Shown here one piece after another: positions 23,957 to 31,505 of a stretch of 33,441 nucleotides of DNA. Positions within the stretch are counted from its first letter, which is position 1; every line of letters begins with the position of its first letter. Both the position numbers and the translations under genes were made by a program. The stretch covers positions 1-33,441 of the forward strand of contig JARFQV010000278.1 of assembly GCA_029287615.1 (NCBI GenBank), written 5' to 3'. The notes beneath the pieces were generated by a model. That model did not search any database and was not told the origin of the DNA. It saw nothing but the letters and a program-made list of their open reading frames with translations. This DNA is from Pseudomonadota bacterium. GTDB taxonomy: Bacteria; Pseudomonadota; Gammaproteobacteria; UBA9214.

Positions 23957-26733
23957 TGGAGCTTGGTGTTATTCCCCTGCGAGGTCTTTACTCCGCAACG
24001 GAGGCAAGGAAAAAAATTCTGCGGCTTGCCCTGAACCTGCAAATGGACCGGGTGTCGGCTTCACGGCTTGCGATAATCACTTCGGAAATGGGACGCCGGC
24101 TTCTCCAACTCGGCGGCCAATCCCGGATTACGGTGGCAGCCAGTATCGACGCTGTGGATGGCAGCCTGGCTCTTGGCTTCGAGAGCACAACGGATCTTGG
24201 CGTGACAGCGCAACTCGAAGCGTTTTTCGATACGGTTCAACGCTATGTCGCCAGAGACGATTATCTCGGCGTCCGGGGTGTGAAACGATTCCGTGGGTCA
24301 ACGTACCCACCTGGCGAGTACTTTCTGGAGTCGCAACGGGAACTCATACAGCGACCATCCCGGGCAGAACTCTTGCTTGAGGTCCAGGAGAAAAATGCGG
24401 CGCTCGAGCGCCACAGCACCGAACTCGAGGCAAAGGTGGCTGAGCGCACGGCTGAGTTGCAGGTTGCCAAGGAAGCGGCGGAAGCAGCAACCGAGGCACG
24501 CTCGATGTTCCTGGCGAACATGTCCCATGAGATCAGAACACCGCTCAACGGGGTCATCGGTTTCACCACCCTTGCCCAGCGCACGCAATTGACAGCGCAG
24601 CAGCGGGGCTATCTGCACAAGATCCAGGTATCCTCCAGCACCCTGCTGAACCTGATAAACGATATCCTGGATTTCTCCAAGATCGAGGCCGGCAAGCTCG
24701 ATATCGAGTATGTCGATTTCCAGCTGCAGCCACTGCTGGAAGAACTGGCTGACCTGTTCGCCGATCGCGTCGCACAGAAAGATATCGAACTGTTGATCAG
24801 CCGGGACAGTGATGTACCAGCCGCGCTCGTCGGTGATCCGCTCCGTCTGCGTCAAGTCCTGATCAATTTGCTCAGTAACTCGCTGAAGTTCACCGAAACA
24901 GGCGAGATCGTCGTCAAGGTGGAGTCGATCGACCAGAATGCCGAGCGGGCCAGGCTACGCTTCTCGGTGCACGATTCCGGAATCGGGATACCCCGGGACA
25001 AGCTCGGCACCTTGTTCGAATCGTTCACCCAGGCCGATGGCTCTACCACACGCAAGTATGGTGGGACCGGCCTTGGCCTCGCTATCTGCAAGCAATTAAC
25101 GGAACTCATGGGCGGTGAGATCCATGCAGAGAGCCAACCAGGAAAGGGTTCCACCTTCTGGTTCGAGCTTCCCTTCGAACGCCAGGCGCCTGAACAGGAG
25201 AGAAGCTACCGGCTCAGCGTCGATCTGGAGGGCGTAAAGGCATTGGTGACAGACGACAATGCCACGGCCCGGGCGATTCTCACCGATACGATGCTGAGCT
25301 TCGGCTTCAGGGTCGGCACCGCGATGGATGGTGAGGAGGCGCTCGCGCAGTTGCACGCGGCCAGGGATGAAGGACATCCGTACGACCTGGTGTTGATGGA
25401 CAGGACAATGCCCGGCATGGATGGCATTGAGGCATCCCGCCAGATCCGTACCACACCGGAGTTCAGTGAAGTACCCATCGTGATGCTTACCTCCTTCGAC
25501 CGCATGGAGGAAAGCGAGCAAGGCGAAACGATGGGAATCAACGCGTTCCTGTGCAAGCCCGTCCAGCAATCTGTACTTTTCGACACGCTGATGCAGGTAT
25601 TTTCACAGACGCGGGACGAAACAGGAGAAAATCGACCCACGCTAACCCGAAGCTCGCTGCGTCCGGTTGAACTCGATGGTGCATACGTCCTGCTGGCGGA
25701 GGACAACGTCATTAATCAGGAAGTCGCCGTTGGCATACTATCGGCGGAGGGTATCCGCATCGATGTTGCCAACAACGGCCGGGAAGCCCTGGAGATGCTG
25801 GGCGAAAATTGCTACGACGCGGTGTTGATGGATATGCAGATGCCCGAGATGGACGGTTACGAGGCCGCACGACGAATACGCGAGAATGACACGCTGGCAG
25901 ACCTGCCGATCATCGCGATGACGGCTCACGCGATGGAGGGGGACCGGGACAAATGCCTCGATGCGGGCATGAGTGACTATGTCACCAAGCCTATTGATCC
26001 GAAGCAGTTGTTCGAGGTGCTGGGCAGATGGGTGGAGAAAACGGGTGGGACACGTGAACATGCATCGCCCGAATCCGTGCCCCGGGATCCGCTGATCGAA
26101 GAAACCTCCTTGTTGCCCGGCTTTGACGTGAAGGAAGCCCTGGCCAGGCTCCAGGGAAACGAGCGGTTGTACAAGAAGCTCCTGGCAGACCTTTCCAGCA
26201 AGCATGGCCAGGACTGTGGAAAAATCCAGCAGGCAATCGAGGCGGGAGACTTTGACGCTGCTCGCATCATTGCCCATACCCTCAAGGGAATCGCCGGCAA
26301 TCTTTCCGCACGTGAGGTTCACCTGTCTGCTGCGTCCCTGGAGTCTGTACTGAAGGCAAAGACCACGGGCACCGGGGTTACAGAGGTGACCGATTGTATT
26401 GCCAAGCTGGAACGGGCCATGCTGGCAGCTGTAGAGAACATTGGTAACGCGCTACCGCAACAGAGCCGGAGTGAGCGGGTTCAGGACGATCAGGGCCTGA
26501 ATGCCTCCGGGATGGATTCCACTCAAGCCGCCGCGGTTGCACAGCGGGTGAAGGATGCAGTGGAGATCGGCGACATGGACGGCGTACACCATGCAGCCGA
26601 AATTTTGCCCGATGGCTCGGAATGTCGGATCCGGTTAACCGAGATGGCGGACGACTTCGACATGGATGGGCTGTTGCACTACGCCATGGAACTGGAGCGG
26701 ATGGGCGAACTGCAGGAAAAAAACAGGCCGTGA
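23953..26733 (+). CDS. Hybrid histidine kinase with degenerate RsbT-like N-terminal domain (RsbT-like/HisKA/HATPase/REC/REC/Hpt)
   Basis: Encodes 926 residues without a transmembrane segment. Residues 7-78 look like the first half of an RsbT domain: [20 protein letters not shown] aligns with SRIATTVSELARNILKYAGQ of RsbT, but the N-box Asn is Arg. A coiled coil (about 135-185) leads to His[17 protein letters not shown] (His192), then HATPase with [23 protein letters not shown] (340-347) and [10 protein letters not shown] (369-378). Two receivers follow, with Asp483 in [11 protein letters not shown] and Asp627 in [11 protein letters not shown], both with the conserved Lys. The Hpt domain has HTLKG (His775). 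A helical tail of about 80 residues ends the protein. Its position directly after rsbX, with a four-base overlap, makes it the probable stressosome output. No partner response regulator gene is adjacent, so the final acceptor lies elsewhere. Confidence 0.93.
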   Translation: MMELGVIPLRGLYSATEARKKILRLALNLQMDRVSASRLAIITSEMGRRLLQLGGQSRITVAASIDAVDGSLALGFESTTDLGVTAQLEAFFDTVQRYVARDDYLGVRGVKRFRGSTYPPGEYFLESQRELIQRPSRAELLLEVQEKNAALERHSTELEAKVAERTAELQVAKEAAEAATEARSMFLANMSHEIRTPLNGVIGFTTLAQRTQLTAQQRGYLHKIQVSSSTLLNLINDILDFSKIEAGKLDIEYVDFQLQPLLEELADLFADRVAQKDIELLISRDSDVPAALVGDPLRLRQVLINLLSNSLKFTETGEIVVKVESIDQNAERARLRFSVHDSGIGIPRDKLGTLFESFTQADGSTTRKYGGTGLGLAICKQLTELMGGEIHAESQPGKGSTFWFELPFERQAPEQERSYRLSVDLEGVKALVTDDNATARAILTDTMLSFGFRVGTAMDGEEALAQLHAARDEGHPYDLVLMDRTMPGMDGIEASRQIRTTPEFSEVPIVMLTSFDRMEESEQGETMGINAFLCKPVQQSVLFDTLMQVFSQTRDETGENRPTLTRSSLRPVELDGAYVLLAEDNVINQEVAVGILSAEGIRIDVANNGREALEMLGENCYDAVLMDMQMPEMDGYEAARRIRENDTLADLPIIAMTAHAMEGDRDKCLDAGMSDYVTKPIDPKQLFEVLGRWVEKTGGTREHASPESVPRDPLIEETSLLPGFDVKEALARLQGNERLYKKLLADLSSKHGQDCGKIQQAIEAGDFDAARIIAHTLKGIAGNLSAREVHLSAASLESVLKAKTTGTGVTEVTDCIAKLERAMLAAVENIGNALPQQSRSERVQDDQGLNASGMDSTQAAAVAQRVKDAVEIGDMDGVHHAAEILPDGSECRIRLTEMADDFDMDGLLHYAMELERMGELQEKNRP

Positions 26734-26740
26734 TGGCCTC
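26717..26740 (-). terminator. Intrinsic terminator for the minus-strand membrane unit
   Basis: Read on the minus strand, GAGGCC-ATCAC-GGCCTG is followed by a run of seven T (plus strand A-run 26717-26723, arms 725-729 and 735-739 of the same block). It lies 17 bases after the stop at 26757 and overlaps the last codons of the histidine kinase gene. Confidence 0.7.
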
Positions 26741-26756
26741 AGCATGGTTATGGCCA

Positions 26757-27410
26757 CTATCGCGCCACTGCCACGAGAGTCTGCTCGAACAGGTTCCAGG
26801 CCATGGACAGGTATGACAGGACCCGAAAGGATACGGGGATTGCAAATGGCAGTGCCTCTGCGGCTGGTTCGAAACGGTAGTCCCCTTCCAGGTAGTCGCG
26901 GGCCAGGTCGATCTGCTCATAGGTGAGCGAGGTCAAAAGGACCACGAAGTCCTCGAACCGGTCATCGAGCAGGAAGGTGCTCAGGAAAAAAACGCAGTTG
27001 GGATAGTCGGGCGAGGCCCACTTCTGCCAGGCAGCGAAGGCGAATGTAAGCCCGATCAGCAGGCGCGCATTGAGCGCAAGCACCCTGGCGTCGCGAAGCC
27101 AGGCTGAAATCGCACAGGCAAGACAACAATAAGCCAGCAGATAGGCATGGTTATCCGCCAGAATCCAGTCCTGCCACACGCGCAGCGTGGTGAGGAGTGC
27201 CAGCAGGGTCCACAGCCAGCGTGAACGCCACAAGTCCGGTACGAGCAGTCCGGCGGCGCTCAGGCAGAGTATCAATGGGCGTATATACCAGTCCCCGACC
27301 GGGGAGAACAGGGGTGTCAGGAAGGTAAGCTTCGCGGCCAGCTCGAATGAATCGCACTCCAGGGTGGCGAGGCGCAGCCGGGAGACGGTTCCGGCCCTCA
27401 CTTCATCCAT
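26757..27410 (-). CDS. Multi-spanning membrane protein, possibly HTTM-like
   Basis: A 217-residue polytopic inner-membrane protein. Hydrophobic segments occur around WYIRPLILCLSAAGLLVP, LWTLLALLTTLRVW, AYLLAYCCLACAISAWL, LLIGLTFAFAAWQKW and near the C-terminus VLSYLSMAWNLFEQTLVAV. The sequence FAAWQKWASPDYPNCVFF and the general layout recall HTTM or vitamin K carboxylase-like membrane proteins. I cannot point to a catalytic residue, so this is a weak call. The protein ends abruptly inside a hydrophobic stretch and may be C-terminally short for its family. The ATG at 27410 has an AGGAGA site and overlaps the stop of the upstream gene by eight bases. A terminator follows. Confidence 0.7.
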   Translation of the reverse strand: MDEVRAGTVSRLRLATLECDSFELAAKLTFLTPLFSPVGDWYIRPLILCLSAAGLLVPDLWRSRWLWTLLALLTTLRVWQDWILADNHAYLLAYCCLACAISAWLRDARVLALNARLLIGLTFAFAAWQKWASPDYPNCVFFLSTFLLDDRFEDFVVLLTSLTYEQIDLARDYLEGDYRFEPAAEALPFAIPVSFRVLSYLSMAWNLFEQTLVAVAR

Positions 27411-27858
27411 CCTGGTCTCCTGACCGGAAGGTTTTCTCAGCCAGCCTGGACAGATGCGGGCGAAGGCTATCCCGGTCATAACGGGTCCGCCACACCTCGA
27501 TTCGCAGGGCGGCCAGATCGGCGGGATCCAGGCCCGATCCCTCTTCACCGATCGCCTCCCGCGTGGCAGCCGCCAGGGCCGCCAGCCGCTCCCGGTCTGG
27601 CAGCGTGCGGGCATGGCGCATGACTTCCCGGAGCGGTTCACGGAGCGTAACGGGGCGCTCATCGCCACTGCGTGTCACCGCGGTAATGAACACGGGTCGG
27701 GCTGATCCGACGTCCGTGGTGGAGAACATACCGAATCCGCCACCCAGCCATGGCGACAGCTGATGACGGGACACCAGCCAGAAGTGATTGAGCGTACCTG
27801 CCAGGAGAGCCAGGACCGGCAGCCAGGCCAGTATCTTGCGGACCCTGCCCTGCCTCAT
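27403..27858 (-). CDS. Membrane-anchored periplasmic protein of unknown function
   Basis: A 151-residue protein with one N-terminal hydrophobic helix (LAWLPVLALLAGTLNHFWLV) that should anchor it in the inner membrane, followed by WLGGGFGMFSTTD and a helical, Arg-rich C-terminal domain. The start at 27858 is preferred because AAGGGG stands eight bases upstream; an ATG eight codons earlier lacks such a site. It overlaps the polytopic membrane gene by eight bases, so the two products probably work together. I do not recognise the family; small single-span proteins coded next to HTTM-like proteins occur elsewhere but have no defined role. Confidence 0.7.
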   Translation of the reverse strand: MRQGRVRKILAWLPVLALLAGTLNHFWLVSRHQLSPWLGGGFGMFSTTDVGSARPVFITAVTRSGDERPVTLREPLREVMRHARTLPDRERLAALAAATREAIGEEGSGLDPADLAALRIEVWRTRYDRDSLRPHLSRLAEKTFRSGDQDG

Positions 27859-27915
27859 CCGGTATCCCCTTCTCCGCGGCATGCGGCAACCCGTGGAGAG
27901 GGGACCGTGGCTGAA

Positions 27916-28293
27916 TCAGTACGGATGATCTTCAGGCGGGTAATCCCGGGAATTCTTCACAGCCGCACCGACGATGGCGGCCGCTGCACCGACGGCTACG
28001 GCGGTCCGCGCCGCACTCCGGCGGTCCTCCCGCCGCTCACTCCGCTCACGCCGTTCACGTCGTTCGTCCCATTCATTCCGCTCATCCCGGTAGCGTTCAC
28101 GCCGTTCATGTCGCTCTCGCCGCTCATGGCGGTGGCTGGAAACGGCACCGGCCGCATAGGCGCGTTTCAGCTTGCGACGATCTTTTCTACGTTCCTTGCT
28201 GTCACTCCGCGCATAGCCCTCATCCACTACAGAAATATACATGCCTGTCGTCAGGAACAGCGTGATTATTGTCGTTACGATCAGTTTCTTCAT
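27916..28293 (-). CDS. Exported Arg/Glu-rich low-complexity protein
   Basis: A 125-residue protein. Residues 1-28 (MKKLIVTTIITLFLTTGMYI, ending near YARS) form a signal peptide. A strongly charged region follows, with repeated RRERxERRERY and DERRERRERSERRED units made almost only of Arg, Glu, Asp and His. It ends with an Ala/Val-rich hydrophobic stretch (TAVAVGAAAAIVGAAV) and a short polar tail. The start at 28293 has GGGAG six bases upstream, while the ATG five codons earlier lacks one. No enzyme motif is present. A charged periplasmic coiled coil or single alpha-helix attached through the hydrophobic segment is possible. Expression as a protein is likely but function unknown. Confidence 0.65.
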   Translation of the reverse strand: MKKLIVTTIITLFLTTGMYISVVDEGYARSDSKERRKDRRKLKRAYAAGAVSSHRHERRERHERRERYRDERNEWDERRERRERSERREDRRSAARTAVAVGAAAAIVGAAVKNSRDYPPEDHPY

Positions 28294-28375
28294 GGGTTTC
28301 TCCCGCATGGGGATTCAATGAATTCCGTCATGGTTTCCTTCACCTCGCAGTCCTCCTGCCAGGTATACAGCAGGC

Positions 28376-28762
28376 CTATTTGATATCCTGGACTGCATTC
28401 AGAAACCGCTTCGATTCGTCCGCCTTGCATACACCGGCAATCTGCTCAATCGTTAACTCAATGCCTTCCTTGGATAGCGGACGCTTGCCCGGATCGATAC
28501 CATCCCTCCCGCTCAGATAACCGTGGACCCAGATCACGAAATACAGCACATCATCCTGCGCCTCCTCCAGCACTTCCGGGTCTTTTCCCTCTGCGGGGGT
28601 TGCATCCGAGAACAGGTCAAACACGTCACCGCAGGTCGCGGTCGTAATCGTGAATTCGTTATCCTCCACCTCTGCTTCAGTGACTACTGGCGTACTCTCT
28701 GCAATCGCCAGAGATGTCGCAAATAACAATGTAAAAATGAACATTCGGGGAAAAATAGACAT
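28376..28762 (-). CDS. HdeA/HdeB-like periplasmic protein
   Basis: A 128-residue exported protein. A signal peptide covers about residues 1-22 (MFIFTLLFATSLAIAE). The mature part has two cysteines, in TTATCGDVFDLF and IAGVCKADE, plus the segment YFVIWVHGYLSGRDG, which corresponds to the WxxGY core of the HdeA family. In enterobacteria HdeA and HdeB are acid-activated periplasmic chaperones. Related proteins in other bacteria have uncertain roles, so acid protection here is only suggested. A 20-residue acidic insertion rich in Pro, Glu and Asp follows the first cysteine. The start at 28762 is set by AAGGAG six bases upstream; the frame continues nine codons further without a ribosome site. Confidence 0.72.
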   Translation of the reverse strand: MSIFPRMFIFTLLFATSLAIAESTPVVTEAEVEDNEFTITTATCGDVFDLFSDATPAEGKDPEVLEEAQDDVLYFVIWVHGYLSGRDGIDPGKRPLSKEGIELTIEQIAGVCKADESKRFLNAVQDIK

Positions 28763-28810
28763 AGCAGACTCCTTTGGTTGTTTTTTCATGCCATGTAACG
28801 AACAGTAACT

Positions 28811-29240
28811 TCAACCGCTGAGCGGTTCAGCGAGCTTTTGCAGCCAATCCCGCGGCCCACGTCCTGCCGCCATAATCGTCTTGCGAAAATCGGCCAGTGA
28901 GCATTCCAGCGGCCTGATCTGCTTAGGCTGGACGCAGTACAGCCTGCCGGTCGTCGCCTGCGGGACATCGGGGACGAATACGGTTGCCCAGCCACCGGCC
29001 TGCTCTTCGACCACAACACCGGGTTGCCAGCTCTATGCCCGACACGCCCGCTACCGAAATCTGGGCACCCGGCAGCAATTCCCACAGCGGCGCAACCGCC
29101 TTGTCCACCGCCACCCTCACCCGCAACACGGTGTGCACCAGAAGCACCAGGGGGGCGAGGACGAGCAGTGCACCCAGCAGGGTGATTTGAATATGATGCC
29201 TGAGCGACCCGAACAGACCTGCATGCGCGTCCCCACTCAT
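28811..29240 (-). pseudogene. DUF502-like membrane protein gene, frameshifted and internally shortened
   Basis: Two frames together resemble a DUF502 membrane protein. The first (29240 down to about 29030) encodes HHIQITLLGALLVLAPLVLL, a transmembrane segment, then LWELLPGAQI. The second (from about 29030 to 28811) encodes VVVEEQAGGWATVFVPDVPQ and TTGRLYCVQPKQI, matching the conserved C-terminal part of the family (VSVFVPTTPNPTSG in typical members). They are offset by one base near 29015-29040, where a TAG closes the second frame upstream. About 80 residues, including the second membrane helix, are missing relative to a usual member of about 200. A sequencing indel could explain the frameshift but not the missing middle. 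Confidence 0.6.
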
Positions 29241-29392
29241 GGCAGACACCTACGCCATTGGCATGAATAGGTCTCGAACGTTACGCGACTGCTGCTCAAT
29301 TGACCTGCATCGTTTGAAGCGACTTCGGGATCCCTGATCATTTCCGGTTTCTCCTGATTTACGATGGTACACATTCATCCCCGGGGGCTTCC

Positions 29393-30523
29393 TTATTCAA
29401 AGAAGGCCTCGCGGATCTCCGCGACGAAGGCCAGCGCAGCGAGCCGTTCGAGCACAGCGCGATGATCGGGCTGATGGGTGTGACCGAGGCAAAGCAGTTG
29501 ACCCGCACCGCAACCCACCCGTCCCGGCGAGCCACCCTGAATCTGCAGCGTGGGATCGATGGCGGTCACCTCCCGGATCGCCTCGGACTGGTCGGGGATG
29601 CAGTACTCGTAGTGCAGGGCCCGCAGCCCGTCGGGTGGTCCCTGGAGCCCGTCCGTATTGAGCCGGCCGAGATCGAACCGGATCCCGGACCCTGCGGGGG
29701 TAATGTGTGTGGACGCCGCTGCCGTATCGCGCACCAGGTTCACTGCCAGTGCCCCGCCAGAGGTGCGAAGGGCCAGCCGCTCGCCATCGAGCCGCAAAGC
29801 GTTGGCCGAGTACAATGCCTCCAGGAAGTGCGCCTCCTGATCCATGATCCCCTCCGGTTCGGCGCAGAAACGTCGGGTTGCTCCGGGCAGGCCGATGGTG
29901 ATCGACCCGTTGGTGCCCTGGTATTCCGCGAAGTATTGATTGCACCCGGCACTGCCGGTCACCCGGCCGTCGTCGCCGAATTGCGCGGTGATGCGCGTGC
30001 CACCCAGCACGCTGACCACGGCCTGTTTGCCGTTGTTGTAGGCGATGACCTCCCAGGAGGTACCGGCCAGTGTCAGGTAACCCGCCTCGAACACCGCGAC
30101 CTCATTCCCGCCGCTGTCCCGCAGGCGCAGCCGATTGGCGTCGATGGTGAAGGATACGGCGCGGACCAGGGCCCCGGCGTAGGTGCTCGCGCGCCTCTCC
30201 AACAGCTCGCGACAGGCGGCCCGCGTTGTCGCCATCTCCATCGGGATGTGGATTGCCGTTCCGTCAACGGAGAATGAGCCCCGATAACGGTTGCAGCCGT
30301 CAAAGCCGCTCATGGCACCGTCTGTTTCGAACCGGAGGGTCACAACGGGCAGTGCAGGATCGACTTCCTCACCTGCCAGAGCCACCAGGTTCCAGGCCGT
30401 GCCGGTAAAGGAGTCATCGGTCGCGCCGCCAGTACTGTTACCGCCACTGGTACCCGATGCGCCTGCGACAGCAGCAGCAATCATGCCCAGGAGAAATAAT
30501 CCTGCCAACCGCGATCCGTACAT
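29393..30523 (-). CDS. Exported protein with two META (HslJ-like) domains
   Basis: Encodes 376 residues. A signal peptide (LAGLFLLGMIAAAVAGASG) is followed by a Gly/Ser/Thr linker. META domain 1 covers about 40-148 (GTAWNLVAL, FDGCNRYRGSF, TRAACREL) and META domain 2 about 152-264 (GTSWEVIAYNNG, SAGCNQYFAEYQG, RRFCAEPEGIMDQE). A distinct C-terminal part of about 100 residues carries four cysteines (EYCIPDQ, GRVGCGAGQLLCLG) and HTHQPDH and is not recognised. META domains occur in HslJ, an outer-membrane-associated heat-inducible protein. The placement is periplasmic or outer-membrane. A strong GGGAGGGGAG site precedes the ATG at 30523. It lies 27 bases after the MliC/COG3650-like gene and is probably the third gene of an operon starting with the porin. 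Confidence 0.85.
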   Translation of the reverse strand: MYGSRLAGLFLLGMIAAAVAGASGTSGGNSTGGATDDSFTGTAWNLVALAGEEVDPALPVVTLRFETDGAMSGFDGCNRYRGSFSVDGTAIHIPMEMATTRAACRELLERRASTYAGALVRAVSFTIDANRLRLRDSGGNEVAVFEAGYLTLAGTSWEVIAYNNGKQAVVSVLGGTRITAQFGDDGRVTGSAGCNQYFAEYQGTNGSITIGLPGATRRFCAEPEGIMDQEAHFLEALYSANALRLDGERLALRTSGGALAVNLVRDTAAASTHITPAGSGIRFDLGRLNTDGLQGPPDGLRALHYEYCIPDQSEAIREVTAIDPTLQIQGGSPGRVGCGAGQLLCLGHTHQPDHRAVLERLAALAFVAEIREAFFE

Positions 30524-30550
30524 CTACACTCCCCTCCCTGATTTCGGGAT

Positions 30551-31486
30551 TCAATGCAAGGCACGCCCGCAACCCCTGAGTGTCTGCCCACCCCAGGTCA
30601 CGACCACGGTCGCCTCGAACGACTCGTCGCTCATGGTATCGCGGCAGGGGCGCCCCATGACCTCCACGACCAGCTCACCGGCATCCCAGCGGGTCGTACG
30701 AGCGTCGCGGTCGACCGTCGGCTCGGGCAGCGGCCGCTCTACACGGGAGGCACCATAATCGGCCACCAGCACTATGCGGCTCCCTTTCTGGATCTCCAGG
30801 TTCCACCCCGGTTCGTTGCCCACCGCCCGGAAGTCCGCACCATCGAGCTTCGCTTTCTCCCAGATGGCGCGGCGTCGGTCGTTCTGGCACCGCTGTAGCT
30901 CGCTGCCCGACTCACCGAACTGCGCCTGCTGACCGTCTATCCGGAGTTCGAAGGCACCATCAGTATACCGTGCCCCCTTCCGCTCCGGCACGGCCTGGAG
31001 TTGCAGGGTGCCTTGCGGGCGGAATACCCAGGCACTGCCCCCCCTGGTGCGCACCGTATAAGCTGCTTGGTCATCACACAGAAAGACATAGGTAATCGCC
31101 TCGTCGGCTGCAGACGCCTCGGGAAACGGAACCGGCTGCCCGGTACTGCACTCCCCGTTAGCCTGCCGTGAGACCGACCGTACCTCGCGAACCTCGATGG
31201 TCCCATCGTAGTCCGCGGCAAATCCACTCGCCGGGTCTTCGTTGAACTTACCCTCGATCTCGACGTAGACGGCCTCGTAGGGCCGGGTTGTGAGGCGGCG
31301 GTAGTCTGTTTCCAGCCGCTCGCGAAGCGTATCAGGCACCTGCACCCAGAAGACACGCGTATCACCGCAAGGCTGCAGGCTGCGTACCTCATGGCCGAAC
31401 ACCAGAAGACCGCACATCTCCGCCCCCGCCAGGGTGCCGGCGCCGGTGAGCAGCAAGACACCCAAAAGCCCTGTTGTCAGTTTCAT
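30551..31486 (-). CDS. Exported protein with MliC-like and COG3650-like domains
   Basis: Encodes 311 residues. A signal peptide (LTTGLLGVLLLTGAGTLAGA) precedes a first domain around GDTRVFWVQVPDTLRERLE, which may be an OB-like fold. A segment YVFLCDDQAAYTVRTRGGSAW to GARYTDGAFELRIDGQQAQF matches the pattern of MliC-type inhibitors of c-type lysozyme. The C-terminal part, FRAVGNEPGWNLEIQKG to WGGQTLRGCGRAL, matches the COG3650 pattern (EPxW ... GCGR) often found with META and NlpE-like domains. The likely role is envelope protection or monitoring, inferred only from domains. The start at 31486 is set by GGGAG upstream. Spacing of 19 bases from the porin and 27 bases to the META gene indicates one operon. 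Confidence 0.8.
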   Translation of the reverse strand: MKLTTGLLGVLLLTGAGTLAGAEMCGLLVFGHEVRSLQPCGDTRVFWVQVPDTLRERLETDYRRLTTRPYEAVYVEIEGKFNEDPASGFAADYDGTIEVREVRSVSRQANGECSTGQPVPFPEASAADEAITYVFLCDDQAAYTVRTRGGSAWVFRPQGTLQLQAVPERKGARYTDGAFELRIDGQQAQFGESGSELQRCQNDRRRAIWEKAKLDGADFRAVGNEPGWNLEIQKGSRIVLVADYGASRVERPLPEPTVDRDARTTRWDAGELVVEVMGRPCRDTMSDESFEATVVVTWGGQTLRGCGRALH

Positions 31487-31505
31487 GAATACTCCCGGCT
31501 CCCGT

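Noticed and set aside
27411-27668. N-terminal extension of the polytopic membrane protein
   Set aside because: It overlaps the upstream gene in another frame and is Arg/Pro/Cys-rich; the ATG at 27410 has a ribosome site.
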